Positions 32,721-41,109 of a DNA stretch of 57,968 bases are shown in pieces (position 1 is the stretch's first letter; each line of letters opens with the position of its first letter). The translations under genes were made by a program, and so were the position numbers. A model generated the notes under the pieces. That model was given only the letters and a program-made list of their open reading frames with translations. It ran no database searches and was not told the DNA's origin. Source of the DNA: CAYYWW01 sp964475515 (GTDB lineage: Archaea; Aenigmatarchaeota; Aenigmatarchaeia; QMZP01); the NCBI GenBank assembly GCA_964475515.1, contig CAYYWW010000001.1, forward strand, positions 1-57,968. Direction: 5' to 3'.

Positions 32721-32791
32721 ATTATATTCTTCTATTTTTATTATCTATTTAAATATAATTCTGTTTGAAATGCTCAAATTTTACAATAGAA

Positions 32792-33562
32792 TCAGCGATT
32801 AATTTTTTCCCGCCCAACCTTTTTTGTGAAACTTATTAGTTTCTTTGCTTCCTTAAATGGATCTTCTGCTTTCTGGACAAGAGATGCTATATGAATTCCA
32901 TCTGCACCTGCTTTTATTGTTCTTTCTATATCATTCAAATTTTTAGAAGAACCTGCACAAATGACAGGATGTTCAACAGTTTTTTTAACCAATTTAAACA
33001 TTTCCGGTGGTGCTGGTCCCGGTGCACCAGAACCCCTTTCCAATATCGTTATTCTATGTCCCATCATTTTACCTGCAAGTGCGTAAGCAGCTGCTATTTC
33101 TGGTTTGTGAAGGAGTACAGGCTTCGCATCTCCTACCCAACCTACAGTTTCTCCAGGCTCTACAATAATAAGTGAAGTTGGCATTGCCTCTATTCCCATT
33201 CTTTTTATAGCAAAGGCTGACAAAGCGTGAGCACCTGTTATCCAATAGGGGTTTCGTGAGTTCATCAAACACATGAAATAAAGCGCATCTGCATATTTTG
33301 TCAAACCATCAACATTTCCAGGAAAAAGCACTATGGGTATTGAAACTTCTTCTTTTATCCTTTTTGCTGTTTCATTAAGCAAGTCTTGATCTATACCCAA
33401 TGAACCACCTATTAAAATAAAGTCGGCCCCGCCTTCATAAAACGCCTTTGCAAACTTTAATGAGTTTTCTATTTTATCAGCAGGGTCTATCAACCCAAAA
33501 AATGCGACTCCGTCCTTTTCTATTATTTCATACAGTCTTTTTTCCACAGCACCTATTTTCAT
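32792..33562 (-). CDS. Geranylgeranylglyceryl phosphate synthase (GGGPS/PcrB family)
   Basis: 256 residues from ATG 33562, preceded by GAGGTG; an in-frame TTG four codons earlier is less likely. TIM-barrel prenyltransferase motifs: FFGLIDPADKI near the N-terminus, FILIGGSLGID, PIVLFPGNVDGLTKYADA, and VICAGSSKNLNDIERTIKAG with GADGIHIASL at the phosphate site. It joins geranylgeranyl diphosphate to sn-glycerol 1-phosphate, the first ether bond of archaeal lipids. Its presence implies at least part of lipid synthesis is encoded by this organism. Confidence 0.93.
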   Translation of the reverse strand: MKIGAVEKRLYEIIEKDGVAFFGLIDPADKIENSLKFAKAFYEGGADFILIGGSLGIDQDLLNETAKRIKEEVSIPIVLFPGNVDGLTKYADALYFMCLMNSRNPYWITGAHALSAFAIKRMGIEAMPTSLIIVEPGETVGWVGDAKPVLLHKPEIAAAYALAGKMMGHRITILERGSGAPGPAPPEMFKLVKKTVEHPVICAGSSKNLNDIERTIKAGADGIHIASLVQKAEDPFKEAKKLISFTKKVGREKINR

Positions 33563-33610
33563 AGCACACCTCAAAACATAGTTTTTAATTTATAATAAGT
33601 ATTTATATAT

Positions 33611-34513
33611 ATGATTCTTGTTACGGGAGGTAGTGGTTTTATAGGTTCAAAGCTTGTTCACTCTCTTATCAAAAGAGGTTATGATGTAAAGATTCTTACA
33701 CGTGATCCTCGGAAAATAAAAATTAAAGATGTGGAATCTGTAAAGGGTGATATAACCAGGAAAGAAACTTTAAAAAATGCCGTAAAAGATGTAGATGTTG
33801 TAGTACATCTTGCAGGTCTTGTTTCGTATACAAAACCAGAAGAGGTGCTATACAGGATTAACGTAGATGGCACAAAAAATTTGCTTGATGTGTCTAAAAA
33901 CGTCGATAAATTTATTTTTTCATCGAGTGTTTCTGTTTTTGGTCCCATAAAAGGCGTTGCAGATGAAAATTATCCCTGTAAACCAATGAGCTACTATGGA
34001 AAGTCCAAACTTGAAGCTGAAAAGTTAATTCATGACTCTGGGATTAAGCATGTGATTTTGAGAATAGCACCAGTATATGGAGCAGGAAGTCCTTATTGGC
34101 TGAAAAATTTGAAAATGCTTGATAGTGGATTTCCTATACCAAACACAAAGAGCTTAACACATATCGTGCACATATCAGATGTTGTGAATGCGTTTATTTT
34201 GAGTATAAAAAGGGGTGAAGGCATTTATAACATAGCTGATAAAAAACCCATACCATTCGTTAGATTAGCTGAAAAAATAGTAAAACTTTTAGGTAAAAAA
34301 CCAAAGAAGCTCCCGCTTTGGCTCGTTTATCTGATATCCGTATTTATGGGGAAGAAAAAATATATAGATGTCTTGACTATGAATAGAAATTACAGTATAA
34401 AAAAAGCTCAAAAAGAATTAGGATATAAACCAAAAGCTGATATGGACAAAGAACTTAAAAAAATGATAGATTGGTATAAATCTTTGAGGGATAAGCATGT
34501 TCAATATTCTTAA
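33611..34513 (+). CDS. NAD-dependent epimerase/dehydratase (extended SDR)
   Basis: 300 residues. The Rossmann motif TGGSGFIGSKL opens the protein, with VVVHLAGLVSY and the catalytic SSSVSVFG and YYGKSKLEAEK (YxxxK) blocks in standard order. Substrates of this group include nucleotide sugars and sterol-like or dihydroflavonol-type ketones, and the exact one is unclear. ATG 33611 follows the TATATAT region by a few bases. The end overlaps FtsY by 17 bases, so the two are cotranscribed. Confidence 0.85.
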   Translation: MILVTGGSGFIGSKLVHSLIKRGYDVKILTRDPRKIKIKDVESVKGDITRKETLKNAVKDVDVVVHLAGLVSYTKPEEVLYRINVDGTKNLLDVSKNVDKFIFSSSVSVFGPIKGVADENYPCKPMSYYGKSKLEAEKLIHDSGIKHVILRIAPVYGAGSPYWLKNLKMLDSGFPIPNTKSLTHIVHISDVVNAFILSIKRGEGIYNIADKKPIPFVRLAEKIVKLLGKKPKKLPLWLVYLISVFMGKKKYIDVLTMNRNYSIKKAQKELGYKPKADMDKELKKMIDWYKSLRDKHVQYS

Positions 34514-35414
34514 AAAACATTTTTCGAAATCTGTGGATGCTTTGGCAAAGAAGGTTATCGAAAAGAAGATATCTGAAGGTGATATAGAAAATTTTTTCAA
34601 TGAATACGAACTATATCTTTTACAGGCAAACGTTGCATTCAAAACAGTAGAGGCTATTAAAGAAAACTTAAAGAAAAAGCTTCTTGGCCAAGAAATAAAG
34701 AGAACGAAGGCCAAAGAAATGATTTTGGATGCATTTAAGAAAACACTATTAGACATAGTTGATTTGGGTAAAATCGATATAGAAAAAATTATAAAGGACG
34801 CTAAACATGAAAAAACACCATGCATTGTATTTTTAGGGTTTAACGGGAGTGGAAAGACAACCTCAATGGCAAAGCTCGCTAAATATTTACTTAATAAAAA
34901 ATTCACTGTTGTTTTTGCTGCAGCGGACTCATTCCGCGCAGCGTCCATAGAACAATTAACTCATCACGGAGATAAGCTTGGTATAAAAACAATAAAACAC
35001 GATTATGGAGCAGATCCTGCTGCGGTTGTTTTCGATGCCATAAAATACGCCGATGCCCATAATATAGATGTTGTTCTTGCTGATACAGCCGGAAGGGTTC
35101 ACTCGGATAAAAACCTGATGGACGAGCTTTCAAAAATCATTAGAGTTAACAAACCTGTCTTGAAGGTTTTGGTTATAGATTCATTAACAGGGAATGATGC
35201 TGTGGAGCAGGCAGTTAAGTTTAATGAGGGTGTTGGGATAGATTGTGTTGTGTTCACCAAAGTGGATGTAAATGAAAAGGGTGGCTCTATACTTTCTGTG
35301 TGCAATGCTGTGAAAAAACCTGTTCTTTTCTTAGGCACAGGCCAAAATTATGATGATATTGAATTTTTCGATCCCAAAAAATTTGTAAATGAATTGTTGG
35401 GCGAAGAACCGTAA
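34497..35414 (+). CDS. ftsY: Signal recognition particle receptor FtsY
   Basis: 305 residues. A four-helix N domain (1-95) precedes the NG GTPase: GFNGSGKTTSMAKLA (G1), AADSFRAASIEQL, DTAGRVHSDKNLMDEL (G3), TKVD (G4), and the closing LGTGQNYDDIEFFDP. There is no acidic A domain, as in many archaea. It docks SRP-ribosome complexes at the membrane for protein insertion. The gene follows an epimerase rather than the usual prefoldin/L18a neighbours. Confidence 0.96.
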   Translation: MFNILKKHFSKSVDALAKKVIEKKISEGDIENFFNEYELYLLQANVAFKTVEAIKENLKKKLLGQEIKRTKAKEMILDAFKKTLLDIVDLGKIDIEKIIKDAKHEKTPCIVFLGFNGSGKTTSMAKLAKYLLNKKFTVVFAAADSFRAASIEQLTHHGDKLGIKTIKHDYGADPAAVVFDAIKYADAHNIDVVLADTAGRVHSDKNLMDELSKIIRVNKPVLKVLVIDSLTGNDAVEQAVKFNEGVGIDCVVFTKVDVNEKGGSILSVCNAVKKPVLFLGTGQNYDDIEFFDPKKFVNELLGEEP

Positions 35415-35423
35415 GTCTATATG

Positions 35424-36014
35424 TTAATTTTTGCGGCTTTGTAGTAATTTTCTGATTTTAACCAATTCATTAAGGATCTTCAGGTTAACATCATCTTCTT
35501 CGTAAGACTCTACTGCTACCGGTCTTTTACCTCTAACAAATTTCATTATTAATTCTCTTAATTCTTCGAATTGTTCTACTCCTTCTATTTTTATTTCACT
35601 TCTGGCTTGTTGTCCAGAATAACCAGCAGTTTGAATTTTGAGAGCAGCAATTCCAAGCATTCTTGAAATAGGACCCTGACCAATGTCAATGTTAGTTATT
35701 CTGTTATAAGGCACGACTCCTGTGTTTTTGAACCACACTCCTCTCCTCCACACTATTTCGTTATCAGTGAGTTTGTATGATATTGTGTCATAGTATTTTG
35801 GAATCCAATATATTATGAAAATCAATGAAACTAAAATTGGTATTGAAATAATGAGAGTAACGATAGGTGGAGCAAAAAGTAGTACAGGAGTATACCATGT
35901 TAAAACACAGAAGATTACTCCTAACACCAAATATACGTAATAAAGTCTTTTAAATTGTGGTGCAGGCTTGAACTCCTTGCCAATTTTTATTTTGAGATTT
36001 TTTGCGATATTCAT
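35424..36014 (-). CDS. PH domain (DUF304/YdbS-like) membrane protein
   Basis: 196 residues. Two membrane helices (YYVYLVLGVIFCVLTWY and IVTLIISIPILVSLIFIIYW) are followed by a bacterial-type PH domain: YKLTDNEIVWRRGVWFKNTG, VVPYNRITNIDIGQGPISRM, LGIAALKIQTAG. The C-terminal 35 residues are charged and helical. The function of this family is not established; a membrane stress or lipid role is guessed for relatives. It converges on FtsY with nine bases between stops. Confidence 0.82.
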   Translation of the reverse strand: MNIAKNLKIKIGKEFKPAPQFKRLYYVYLVLGVIFCVLTWYTPVLLFAPPIVTLIISIPILVSLIFIIYWIPKYYDTISYKLTDNEIVWRRGVWFKNTGVVPYNRITNIDIGQGPISRMLGIAALKIQTAGYSGQQARSEIKIEGVEQFEELRELIMKFVRGKRPVAVESYEEDDVNLKILNELVKIRKLLQSRKN

Positions 36015-36090
36015 TATGTGAATTATATTTCTATTTTTTTAAATATTTCTTTATTGGACATGACGTGCATAAGCAATAGGGATTCGTAAG

Positions 36091-36585
36091 CTACAATTTT
36101 GGTATTATTATCTTTTCAGGACCAACCGCTTCGTATTTACCTTCTAAATAATACTTTCCAGTCAGAGCGCAGAGCATCGCATCAAATTTATCTTTGCTAA
36201 CACCTCTTTCCTTTTCTATACCTAATATCTTCTTTGTGGCCTGTGGAAAAACTTCAATTATTATATACCCTTCAAGGGATTTTATCAGATTTCTAGCTCT
36301 GTTGACAAGTATACCCATGTTTGGGAATTTGGGTGAAAGTGGTTTAAATCCCATTTCCATCAAAAGCTTGTCGCTTTCTCTGAAATATCCTTCTTTTGGA
36401 AAACCAAAAGGTGCATCTATAGCTATAAGGTCTGGATCTTCTTTTTTCACTTCCTCTATTATATCCTTGTCGTAATAGAAAACTTTTACATCTGTTTTTA
36501 TGCCTGATGCATCCTCTGTTAAAACACAAAAGCCTGTTGGATTTGTTTCCTTTCCAGCTAAATCTATGCCAATTATTTTTGGCAT
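36091..36585 (-). CDS. DUF429 family protein (RNase H-like fold)
   Basis: 164 residues. GIDLAGKETNPTGFCVL at the N-terminus and DLIAIDAPFGFP in the middle are the Asp-containing strands of the DUF429 group; the C-terminal SKDKFDAMLCALTGKYYLEG adds the last acidic residue. The fold resembles RNase H/resolvase and a nuclease role is suspected for relatives. It is divergent from the hydrolase gene at 36642 across a short promoter region. Confidence 0.8.
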   Translation of the reverse strand: MPKIIGIDLAGKETNPTGFCVLTEDASGIKTDVKVFYYDKDIIEEVKKEDPDLIAIDAPFGFPKEGYFRESDKLLMEMGFKPLSPKFPNMGILVNRARNLIKSLEGYIIIEVFPQATKKILGIEKERGVSKDKFDAMLCALTGKYYLEGKYEAVGPEKIIIPKL

Positions 36586-36641
36586 GTTTAAGAATGAGAA
36601 AAATGAAATTAATACTTATTTCACAGCTTCAAATAATAAAA

Positions 36642-37205
36642 ATGAACAATATTTTCATTATTCACGGAGCCTATGGCCACCCGCAAGAAAATTGGTTTCC
36701 ATGGCTGAAGTCAAAACTTGAAAAATTAGGTTGTAGGGTTTTTGTTCCGAAATTTCCTACTCCGAAAAACCAAACTCTTGAGAAATGGCTTAAAATTTTT
36801 GAAAAATACAAGCAATACCTGAATGAAAATTCTATTCTTATTGGCCACAGCCTAGGTCCTGCGTTTTTATTGAATGTTCTCGAAAAATTAAATAAACCAG
36901 TTAAAGCAGCTTTTTTTGTTTCTGGGTTTGCTGGTTTATTAGGAAACCCTGGTTTTGACAAAATCAATAAAACCTTTGTTGACAAAAGCTTTAATTGGAA
37001 AAGAATCAAGCAGAACTGCAAGAAATTTTACGTTTTTCATTCTGACAATGACCCTTACGTTCCTTTAAAAAAAGCGCAAGAACTCGCAAAAAATCTTGAT
37101 GTTAGTGTTATCCTTGTTAAGAATGCAGGACATTTCAATGAAAAAGCTGGGTATACCAAGTTCGAACTGCTCCTTGAAAAAATAAAAAATGAACTTTCTA
37201 AGTAA
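36642..37205 (+). CDS. Alpha/beta hydrolase, RBBP9/YdeN-like
   Basis: 187 residues from ATG 36642 (an open frame extends upstream to 36507 but overlaps the divergent DUF429 gene and looks non-coding). MNNIFIIHGAYGHPQENWFP, the nucleophile elbow GHSLG near residue 68, the acid region HSDNDPYVP and the catalytic NAGHFNEKAGYTKF are in family order and at family length. It is predicted to be a small cytoplasmic serine hydrolase of unknown substrate. Confidence 0.85.
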   Translation: MNNIFIIHGAYGHPQENWFPWLKSKLEKLGCRVFVPKFPTPKNQTLEKWLKIFEKYKQYLNENSILIGHSLGPAFLLNVLEKLNKPVKAAFFVSGFAGLLGNPGFDKINKTFVDKSFNWKRIKQNCKKFYVFHSDNDPYVPLKKAQELAKNLDVSVILVKNAGHFNEKAGYTKFELLLEKIKNELSK

Positions 37206-37214
37206 CAGAAGAAC

Positions 37215-38168
37215 TCAAATCCTCTCCAAAAGAGAAGCAAACATAAAAGGCAAAAGAATTGTTGCGTCTCCTTCTATTGTAACATATCTTGCATTTTCGT
37301 TAATTTTCCCCCAAGAAACAGCCTCTCTCAGCCTTGCTCCGCTTAGGGAACCATCCCATTCCACTGCTGTAGTTATGAAGACGGCATAATCCAATCCATC
37401 TTTAAACTGGTTCCACCATATTGTATGATGTTTGCTTATACCGCCGCCTATCATCAATGCACCTGTCTTCTTTTCTGTGAATGCAATGTCACTTAGTTTT
37501 GTTTCGTCTTTGAGTATGTCCACTATAAAATCCTTTTTATCGTTAGCAAACATCCATAATTGATAACCAAATGCGCCATCGGTTATTCCGGGAATAAAAA
37601 CAGGTATTTTGTTTTTATAAACCCAATAAACCATGCTTTCCTCTTTGTTGGAAACATCTAAACGCTTTCCCACCTCCCAAACTAATTCGTACGTTGACAA
37701 TCTTCTTTTACCTTCGTTGTAGATACTTTCAAAAATTGGTTGGAGTTTTCTCTCAAGTATTATACCATAACTTTCATTAGGAACCAAGACATTCCCAAGC
37801 CTGTTTACTCCTTGTTTATGAAGTTTTTTATCATCCATTATAAATGAACCATGGTAATATGGTTTCCATAATCTTGCAAGATCATGATCCAGTGTTCCGC
37901 ATGTTGTTATTACAGCATCGAAGAGTTTTCTTTTAATCATTTCAACAATAACACCACGTGTTCCCGTGGCCATTATGCACGCAGGAAAACTTAAAAAATT
38001 GAAGCATTTCTTATCTTCAATCATTTTCTCCAAAATATTGACACCTAAAGCCAATTTTTTGGCCGAGAATCCACCACTTTCAAAAAGATTTCTCATCACT
38101 TTGTCTACACTGCTGCCCTTTTCTATCTTTATATCCTTCACAATTCTCTGTTCTTTCATGTCTACCAT
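37215..38168 (-). CDS. dys: Deoxyhypusine synthase
   Basis: 317 residues. TGTRGVIVEMIKRKLFDAVI and TTCGTLDHDLARLW form NAD/spermidine site blocks; GGGISKHHTIWWNQFKDGLD contains the catalytic Lys at residue 246, followed by EWDGSLSGARLREAVSWGK. It transfers the aminobutyl group of spermidine to a lysine of aIF5A. The aIF5A gene itself is not in this window. ATG 38168 is preceded by TGATGATG; a second Met is three codons in. Confidence 0.95.
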   Translation of the reverse strand: MVDMKEQRIVKDIKIEKGSSVDKVMRNLFESGGFSAKKLALGVNILEKMIEDKKCFNFLSFPACIMATGTRGVIVEMIKRKLFDAVITTCGTLDHDLARLWKPYYHGSFIMDDKKLHKQGVNRLGNVLVPNESYGIILERKLQPIFESIYNEGKRRLSTYELVWEVGKRLDVSNKEESMVYWVYKNKIPVFIPGITDGAFGYQLWMFANDKKDFIVDILKDETKLSDIAFTEKKTGALMIGGGISKHHTIWWNQFKDGLDYAVFITTAVEWDGSLSGARLREAVSWGKINENARYVTIEGDATILLPFMFASLLERI

Positions 38169-38200
38169 AACATCATCACTAAGTTAATTGGTAACATGGT

Positions 38201-38656
38201 TTAAATAATTCCTAATCCGTTTAAAAAACCTAACGTGAAAAGTGATACTATTGTTGTTGCCAAAACAACGCCAAGGGATATGGAAATGAAAGATTTTTTC
38301 CAGTCCAAACCCAACATCCATGCTAAAACCGTTCCGGACCAAACCCCTGTGACAGGCAACGGTATTCCCACAAACACGGCGAGACCCAGAATTTCGTATT
38401 TTTCAATGTATTTCGATCCTTTTCTACGAATTCGTCCGAAAATCCTGTGAGTAATCTCCCATTTTGAAAATATTTTCTCATAAAACAAATTCAACCCAAA
38501 ATATATTGGAAAAAATATTAAGCAATTTATGATGAAAACAAGAGGTATGAGGACTGTTAAATCTATCCCAAGACTTGCACCAAGAGGTATGGCCCCTCTT
38601 AGCTCACTTATAGGCATCATTGTGGCTAAAGCAACCAACAACAATTCATTTGACAT
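38201..38656 (-). CDS. COG2426 small multidrug export-like membrane protein
   Basis: 151 residues with four or five membrane segments. The PF06695-type pattern is clear: MMPISELRGAIPLGASLGID near the N-terminus, and FVGIPLPVTGVWSGTVLAWM in the second half. Despite the family name, transport function is poorly documented. It lies upstream of deoxyhypusine synthase on the same strand with 32 bases between them. Confidence 0.85.
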   Translation of the reverse strand: MSNELLLVALATMMPISELRGAIPLGASLGIDLTVLIPLVFIINCLIFFPIYFGLNLFYEKIFSKWEITHRIFGRIRRKGSKYIEKYEILGLAVFVGIPLPVTGVWSGTVLAWMLGLDWKKSFISISLGVVLATTIVSLFTLGFLNGLGII

Positions 38657-38719
38657 AAATGTTATTGAGAAGGGTAAAATATATTAATTTATTTTTTCAA
38701 CTGCAAAACAACCACACAA

Positions 38720-38968
38720 TTATTTTTTGAATAGATGTTTTGTCATGTTTTTGATCCAGCCCCAATGAAGAATAAGATGCAAACCCACTAAAACAATTAG
38801 TATTAAACCTGCCCAACTGTGTATAAATACCAAATCTCCTCTTGGAATTCCTAGATAAAGGCTTCTACCACGAGGTGAAAGGAAGGATATAAGACCAGTC
38901 ACGCTTGTTACTATAAAAAATATAAACATCAACATGTCTACAAAATAATTGATTTTGATTTTGCTCAT
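38720..38968 (-). CDS. Small membrane protein, DUF4405/cytochrome b561-like
   Basis: 82 residues from the Met at 38968, which begins MSKIKINYFVDMLMFI; the upstream extension to 39058 looks like non-coding DNA. Two helices, FVDMLMFIFFIVTSVTGLIS and HSWAGLILIVLVGLHLILHW, with His residues at both ends of the second, match DUF4405 small haem- or metal-binding membrane proteins. No redox partner is nearby. Confidence 0.65.
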   Translation of the reverse strand: MSKIKINYFVDMLMFIFFIVTSVTGLISFLSPRGRSLYLGIPRGDLVFIHSWAGLILIVLVGLHLILHWGWIKNMTKHLFKK

Positions 38969-39096
38969 AATTATCAACTTGAATAATTTCAATAAATATT
39001 TCTTTATTTCACTAGTAAACACAATAAGCATACCCAAACCTTTAAATACTTGCAACACAATTATCCAATAACAACAAAAACAACGGAGGGTTAAAA

Positions 39097-39324
39097 ATGG
39101 TAGAATTCAAAATACTGAAAGCCGAGGAAATAAAATTTGGAAAAAACAATTTCCTTGAAATAGCAAGAAAAAAAGCAATAACCGACGAAGGCGAAAACGA
39201 ATTTATTTCTATATCCAGAGGGTTTTACTTACCTGATGGAACAAAGAGATTCAAGAGATCTATTGCAATACCAATAGACAAGGAAATTAAAGAAGCTATT
39301 GCTAAGAAAATAAAGGAAATGTGA
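39097..39324 (+). CDS. Small PC4-like protein (possible ssDNA/transcription factor)
   Basis: 75 residues. ATG is preceded by GGAGGG at 39085-39090, a good ribosome binding site. The chain reads as four beta strands then a helix (NNFLEIARKKAI, NEFISISRGFYLPDGTKRFK, RSIAIPIDKEIKEAIAKKI), similar in layout to PC4/YdbC single-strand binding domains, but sequence similarity is only suggestive. It is monocistronic with a hairpin terminator after it. Confidence 0.55.
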   Translation: MVEFKILKAEEIKFGKNNFLEIARKKAITDEGENEFISISRGFYLPDGTKRFKRSIAIPIDKEIKEAIAKKIKEM

Positions 39325-39400
39325 GTTATGTGTTTTTCTAAATGCATAACTTAACAAAACATTTCCTTCTTCTCTTTTATTTTGTTTTTATTGTTATTAT
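39324..39400 (+). terminator. Hairpin and T-rich terminator after the PC4-like gene
   Basis: AGTTATG (39324-39330) and CATAACT (39345-39351) form a seven-pair hairpin with a 14-base loop, followed by T-rich sequence to about 39400. The stem begins on the last base of the stop codon. Confidence 0.5.
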
Positions 39401-39415
39401 CTTAATTATTAAATT

Positions 39416-41092
39416 ATGGCAAACAAAAAAGAGAGTCTTGAGGATTTGATTTTAAAGTATTGCTTGCAAAATGCTGTTTTACATAATGGCAAAGCTAATG
39501 CAAACGCTGTATTGGGTAAAATAATGTCGGAAAAACCCGAACTAAGAAAGGATGTATTATCGATAAAGAAAAAAATAGAACACGTTGTAAATAGTAGGGT
39601 TAATTCAATGAATATTGACGAACAGAGAAAAATGCTTCAGGAAATGGATCCTACTTTACTGGAGAAAAAAAGTAAGAAGGAAGATTTACCTGAGCTGGAA
39701 GGTGCTGTTCCAGGAAAAGTGGTAACCAGATTTGCACCTGCCCCAAGTGGACCATTAACTATATTCCATTTGATGAGAGCTGCATTTCTAAGTTATTTGT
39801 ATGCAAAAAAATATAAGGGTAAATTTGTTCTCAGACTCGAAGACAGCGACCCTAAAAAAGTGAAGAAAGAATTTTATGATTATATAAAAGAGGATTTAGA
39901 AGCAGTGGGGATCAAATACGATAAGCTTGTCATAGAATCAAATAACATGCAGAAATATTATGAATATGCTAAAAGATTAATAAAAAATGGTAACGCTTAT
40001 GTCTGTTTTTGTCCATCAGAAGTATTTAGAGAGTATAAAAAACAGAAGAAAGATTGCCCATGCAGAAAAAACAGCGTCGAAAGGAACATGAAAGAATGGA
40101 AGGATATGATTGATGGTAAATACAACGAAGGCGATGCTGTCTTACGACTTAAAACAAGCATGAAAGAAAAAAATCCTGTCTTAAGGGATCCCCCACTTTT
40201 CAGGATATGTAAGGAACCACATCCACTCCAGGGAAGAAAATACAATGTTTGGCCGCTCTACAACTATGCCTGCGCATTAGAAGATCATTTCATAGGAATA
40301 ACACATGTCTTCAGGGCAAAAGAACATGAACACAACACAGCTGTTCAGAAAAAAATATATGAAGTATTCGGATGGGAAGAACCCGTCTTTATAAATTTCG
40401 GAATGGTTTACTTCCCCGGTGAAAAGTTACACACACGAGACATAAAGGAAGGTATCAAAAAAGGCATTTACTCTGGATGGGATGATGTCAGACTTCCGAC
40501 AGTGAGGGCATTTCTTAGGCGTGGCTTTCATCCAAAAACATTTGAAGAAATGGCAAAAAAGTGTGGTCTATCAAAAACAGACATCCATTTGGACTGGGAA
40601 AACCTTTATGGGATAAATAGAAAAATAATAGATCCTATTGCAAACAGGTACATGGTGGTTGTAAATCCTGTAAAAATTACTATAGGCAATCTTGATAAAA
40701 AGGAAATTAAACTACAACTCCATCCTGATTTCCCAGAAAGGGGTGAGAGAACAATTCCAATAGATTTCAAAGAAATATACGTCTCTAAAGATGATTTTGA
40801 AAAGTTCAAAAATAAAAAAATAAGGATCATAGGGATTGGTAACGTTGTTTTAAATGAGGAGTGTGAATTCCTTGGTGATGAGCTTAAACATGATATACAG
40901 AAAATACAGTTTGTTAGTAAACCAAATATCAAAGTAGAAATCCTGAAACCAGATGGTGTATTGCATGGTCTTGGGGAACCTTCAATGAAAAATTTGAAGG
41001 TTGGGGATATTATACAAATGAATCGAATAGGATTCGGTAGAATTGACAAAAAGGAGAAAAATAAGATAGTGGTGGCGTTTGCGCATAAATAG
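39416..41092 (+). CDS. gltX: Glutamyl-tRNA synthetase, archaeal type
   Basis: 558 residues, usual archaeal length. An N-terminal helical domain of about 100 residues precedes the class I core (VVTRFAPAPSGPL near 102-114, LEDSDP near 141) and the GlnRS-like beta-barrel anticodon domain. In archaea this enzyme also charges tRNA-Gln with Glu, which GatDE then amidates; both GatD and GatE are encoded here. Signature motifs are unusual: the HIGH-type tetrad is TIFH at 115-118, and the KMSKS-type loop is LHTRDIKEGI at 338-347 instead of an LSxSKI-like sequence. The GWDDVRLPT block that follows is normal. Confidence 0.92.
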   Translation: MANKKESLEDLILKYCLQNAVLHNGKANANAVLGKIMSEKPELRKDVLSIKKKIEHVVNSRVNSMNIDEQRKMLQEMDPTLLEKKSKKEDLPELEGAVPGKVVTRFAPAPSGPLTIFHLMRAAFLSYLYAKKYKGKFVLRLEDSDPKKVKKEFYDYIKEDLEAVGIKYDKLVIESNNMQKYYEYAKRLIKNGNAYVCFCPSEVFREYKKQKKDCPCRKNSVERNMKEWKDMIDGKYNEGDAVLRLKTSMKEKNPVLRDPPLFRICKEPHPLQGRKYNVWPLYNYACALEDHFIGITHVFRAKEHEHNTAVQKKIYEVFGWEEPVFINFGMVYFPGEKLHTRDIKEGIKKGIYSGWDDVRLPTVRAFLRRGFHPKTFEEMAKKCGLSKTDIHLDWENLYGINRKIIDPIANRYMVVVNPVKITIGNLDKKEIKLQLHPDFPERGERTIPIDFKEIYVSKDDFEKFKNKKIRIIGIGNVVLNEECEFLGDELKHDIQKIQFVSKPNIKVEILKPDGVLHGLGEPSMKNLKVGDIIQMNRIGFGRIDKKEKNKIVVAFAHK

Positions 41093-41109
41093 TTTCTAAC
41101 TGTGATTGA

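Noticed and set aside
36507..36641. 45-codon N-terminal extension of the RBBP9-like hydrolase
   Set aside because: It overlaps the divergent DUF429 gene and its promoter and lacks any similarity to the family, which begins at MNNIFIIHG.
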